A stretch of DNA of 22,645 nt from Monoraphidium neglectum (lineage: Eukaryota; Chlorophyta; Chlorophyceae; Sphaeropleales; Selenastraceae), in assembly GCF_000611645.1 (NCBI RefSeq), contig NW_014013259.1:1-22645 (forward strand), in the 5' to 3' direction. The notes beneath the pieces were generated by a model, which worked only from the letters and a program-made list of their open reading frames with translations, was not told the DNA's origin and searched no databases. A program made the position numbers and the translations under genes. This document shows positions 20,311 to 22,645 of this stretch, one piece after another. The number at the start of each line of letters is the position of its first letter. The stretch's first letter is position 1.

Positions 20311-20742
20311 GCATGATGTTCGGCCCCCACAGCACACCCACCTTGATCTCCAGAGAAAGCACCTTCAAATTGTCCAGAGCCTCTTTGAAATAGGCCCTGA
20401 GCGCCTCCCTCCCCACGATGCGCCCCGACGCGTCCCCGACGCCCGCGCCGCGCGCAAACGCGGCGGCGACGCGCGGCGAGACGAACTCGACCGTTTCGCT
20501 GTAGTGGGACAGGATGGCCTCAAGGTCCCTGGGGGTGCGGGCGTGTGTGTGGGAGTAAGGTGCATGAGGTGGAGAGGGAAGGGCTTGAATTAGGCCCCGG
20601 TCACTGGCGGGCGGTCGAGTGGTAGCTGGCTGCTGCAGTGCCAGACCTGGCCCACGGCCCTGCATGCCGCTGGCAACATGAGCCCTCACCTCTTGTTCCA
20701 ACCATCCACCCATTCGTCGGCAAAGCGGCGGTGCGCGCTCAT
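19860..20742 (-). CDS. SnoaL/NTF2-like single-domain protein, 125 aa, 3 exons
   Basis: Exons on the minus strand: 20742-20690, 20528-20342, 19997-19860 (TGA). Donors are GTGAGG and GTGGGT, acceptors CCCCAG and CTGCAG, and both joins keep phase. The protein shows the usual SnoaL-like order: an N-terminal helix (HRRFADEWVDGWNKRDLEAI), the LSHYSETVEFVSPRVA strand region, a second helix (GREALRAYFKEALDNL), and C-terminal strands ending in GKAAKVQVYYDAVC. Length is typical of the family. The fold is a small cone-shaped barrel with a hydrophobic pocket, used by polyketide cyclases, isomerases and binding proteins; nothing here shows which role applies. No signal peptide is evident. The ATG at 20742 is chosen because the domain starts at once. 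A CCCACAG just upstream could be an acceptor for an extra 5' exon. Confidence 0.88.
20196..20312. repeat. Compound (ACGC)n-(AC)n microsatellite in intron 2 of the SnoaL-like gene
   Basis: Nearly uninterrupted alternating purine-pyrimidine sequence: a CA/GC-rich lead, about eight ACGC units from about 20253, then about thirteen AC units to 20310. It lies about 30 bases inside the intron from the donor at 20341. Such tracts can adopt Z-DNA. Confidence 0.9.
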
Positions 20743-21792
20743 TGCGGCAGCGGCCTGTGGGCAGGGCGCGGCGGCGGTCCGGCGTGCGGACGGGTTGGAT
20801 TGAATCGAATTGTGTGACGTCCATCTGTCAAGGGCTCGATGTTCAGGGCTGCAGCTTACGAAACGAGATGACATGCATTGCACTCGCCTAATACAGACGT
20901 GAGCCGCACACCAACCCGAAGATCACTTGTGGGTCCCGCCCGCTTTGCGCTGATTCGGATTGATTTTGTCTGCAGCTGATGGTCGCCTGCATTGTCTCCT
21001 GAAATACGCGCCGCATTGGCAGCTGGTGCAAATCATACTTTTGTCACTCTGAACTGGCCGCGGCGTCATCGGTATGAAGGGGGCCGTGTGTGCATGTGCC
21101 CACTGCGGCCCCCGGCAGTCTGCATCTGGTCCACAGCAGCAGCCTGCATGTTTCTTTCGAGCAGCGCGATATCTTACAGGCCTGAGCATCTGCAGCTGCC
21201 TGCTGCCGACTACAGCACTGCTTGCCAATGAACGCTGACGTGAGTGGGAAACATCGTGTGTGGATTTCTCAACTCCGCAGTGGCTGTGATCAAAGGAACT
21301 TTAACACAAGGCATCCAGCTTCTTTACAAGAAGCATGCGCAGGCAACTGTGCAACCATGCCGGCTCTCTGATTGTGATGCATGCACCGGACAGCGTTGGA
21401 TTTCGAGTGCTGCATATCGAGTTCTTGGCTTGTAGCCACTGGGGTGTTGTGCTCACTGCAATACATGGGATTTTTCAGACACCATGGCCAACACAGCAAC
21501 TTCGACCGGAGGTGTCCTGGCCTGGGGCAACGATGTGGGTCAAACCTGGTCAATGTCAGCTGCTGGTGCCAATCACTTGAACAGGAGCTCAAAGGCCACG
21601 TGTTTGGACCCAGTACATTTATTATCCTACTTTTTAACAGTTACGCGGCATACCTTGGGCTTCTGCTCGGCAGAGTCACCAATCACGCTCATCACGGGCG
21701 GACGCGGTGTCATCGACAGTGGCGCGACGATCAGCTGATTTGATCCAATCAACTATCACATCCTGGCCTGCTGACTTGCTACACGGACCAGG
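20743..21792. other. Divergent 5' intergenic region, about 1.05 kb
   Basis: This separates the SnoaL-like gene (minus) from the IQ-motif gene (plus) and should contain both promoters and 5' UTRs. Its base composition is less GC-rich than the genes. Short open frames occur but none shows a recognisable domain. I see no clear TATA box or repeat. Confidence 0.5.
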
Positions 21793-22645
21793 ATGCGTGA
21801 TCTGGACGATCGAGCGTCAGGTATGCAAGGAATTTCACGCAACATTCAGCTTTTCATATCAGTCGCTAACAATAGGGCAATCCTCTTGCCATGCAGGCAC
21901 ACAATCAACGACATGCTTGGGTCCAATACAGGTGCAGCGCTGTCGCTGCTCTTGGCCATGGCGAATGTGCTCTTGCTGCCCATGCTGCGCACGACTGTTC
22001 ACCGTGTGCAAATGATCAGTTACAGTTACAAACCAAGAACACCCTCCCAAACATCATGTGTACTGCAGGATGCCGCCGCCGCCACAATCCAGCGCGCCAC
22101 GCGGTGCTGGCTCGTGCAGCGGCGCGCAGCGCGCGAGCGCGCCACCGCAGCGGCAGACGCGCGGTACGCCGCGGTCATGCGCCGCCATGGCCAGCGCATG
22201 CAGCAGCTGGAGCTAGAGAAGCGGCGCCTGGCGGACACCGCGCCCGAGGCGCTGGCGGAGGCCGACGCGAGGCGGGCGGCGGCAGCGGCGCGGATCCAGG
22301 CCGCGTGGCGCGGGCGCGCGTGTCGGCGGCGCGCGGGCGGCGGGCAGCAGGTGAGCTTGCCGAGGGCAGGCGCCGCAGGCTATAGGGTACAGGCGTGCGC
22401 CGACGGGTCGGCGCTCGCTTACTTCCCACTGCTACTGTGCGACAATATTTGAATGTCGGTCGGCGCTTCGATCATGGCATGCTATGGCACCTGCAGGTGC
22501 CTCTGTTGGACCGCAGCGCGTCACCAGACGCTGTGAAGTCAACATACGACGCCAGCAGCAGCAATCGAGCTGCATCCATGAGCAGCCGCGGCGGCCCCTG
22601 GCCGCCGCCCGCCGCCTCCGCCACGCCGCACGGCGGGTCCCACCC
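21793..22645 (+). CDS. IQ-motif (calmodulin-binding type) protein, 5' part; gene cut by right window edge
   Basis: The secure exon is 22069-22350, which encodes two IQ motifs: IQRATRCWLVQRR near its start and IQAAWRGRACRRR near its end, joined by a charged Ala/Arg-rich helix. It is followed by a GTGAGC donor and an exon from 22497 to the window end with a Ser/Pro/Gly-rich, probably disordered sequence (VPLLDRSASPDAVKS). IQ motifs bind calmodulin or related EF-hand light chains, often without calcium, and occur in myosins, ciliary and scaffold proteins; the parent family cannot be told. Two short upstream exons, 21793-21820 (MRDLDDRAS) and 21897-21931 (TQSTTCLGPIQ), join in phase through GTATGC and GTGCAG donors and give a start codon. 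They are weak because they are short and carry no domain. Confidence 0.65.

Noticed and set aside
19928..20824. 298-codon minus-strand open frame read as one exon
   Set aside because: It runs through both introns of the SnoaL-like gene, including the microsatellite, and is in a different frame from the first exon. The three-exon model gives a clean family-length protein.
21484..21738. Small plus-strand frame with VLAWGNDVGQTW, resembling an RCC1 repeat
   Set aside because: There is one short, imperfect match, no second repeat and no supporting splice sites.

Overview
This window is nuclear DNA from a eukaryote, most likely a green alga (Chlorophyta). It is GC-rich. The genes are split into many short exons by spliceosomal introns of a few hundred bases. 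Introns carry CA/GT microsatellites, and TGTAA motifs of the green-algal poly(A) type lie downstream of two genes. The best protein matches, an Arabidopsis-like secreted xylose isomerase and a chalcone-isomerase-fold protein, are plant-lineage families. I see no operons, no CRISPR array, no intact mobile element and no RNA gene.

Six protein genes were rebuilt by joining exons so that every junction keeps the reading frame. Their strands alternate strictly (-, +, -, +, -, +). From left to right they are: (1) a CRAL-TRIO/Sec14-like lipid-transfer protein, minus strand, cut by the left window edge; (2) a 17-exon gene at about 2.46-8.85 kb for an Ala/Arg/Glu-rich coiled-coil protein of about 844 residues that I cannot assign to a family; (3) a 6-exon chalcone-isomerase-like protein of 276 residues, minus strand, 9.7-11.8 kb; (4) a 19-exon class II xylose isomerase of 492 residues with a signal peptide, plus strand, 12.15-18.4 kb; (5) a 3-exon SnoaL/NTF2-like protein of 125 residues, minus strand, 19.86-20.74 kb; (6) the 5' part of an IQ-motif, calmodulin-binding-type gene running off the right edge.

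Between the genes there are three divergent 5' regions (about 1.3 kb, 0.35 kb and 1.05 kb) and two convergent 3' regions (about 0.9 kb and 1.45 kb). The 0.35 kb gap between the chalcone-isomerase-like gene and the xylose isomerase gene is short enough to be a shared promoter. The 1.45 kb convergent region holds a strong hairpin just after the xylose isomerase stop, and unexplained open frames that may be a decayed coding element.

The genes do not form an evident pathway. They look like an ordinary stretch of housekeeping and lineage-specific algal genes. The points most worth following are the unassigned coiled-coil gene with its frame-proven GC-AG intron and 36-base micro-exon, the secreted xylose isomerase, and the repeat structures next to splice sites.
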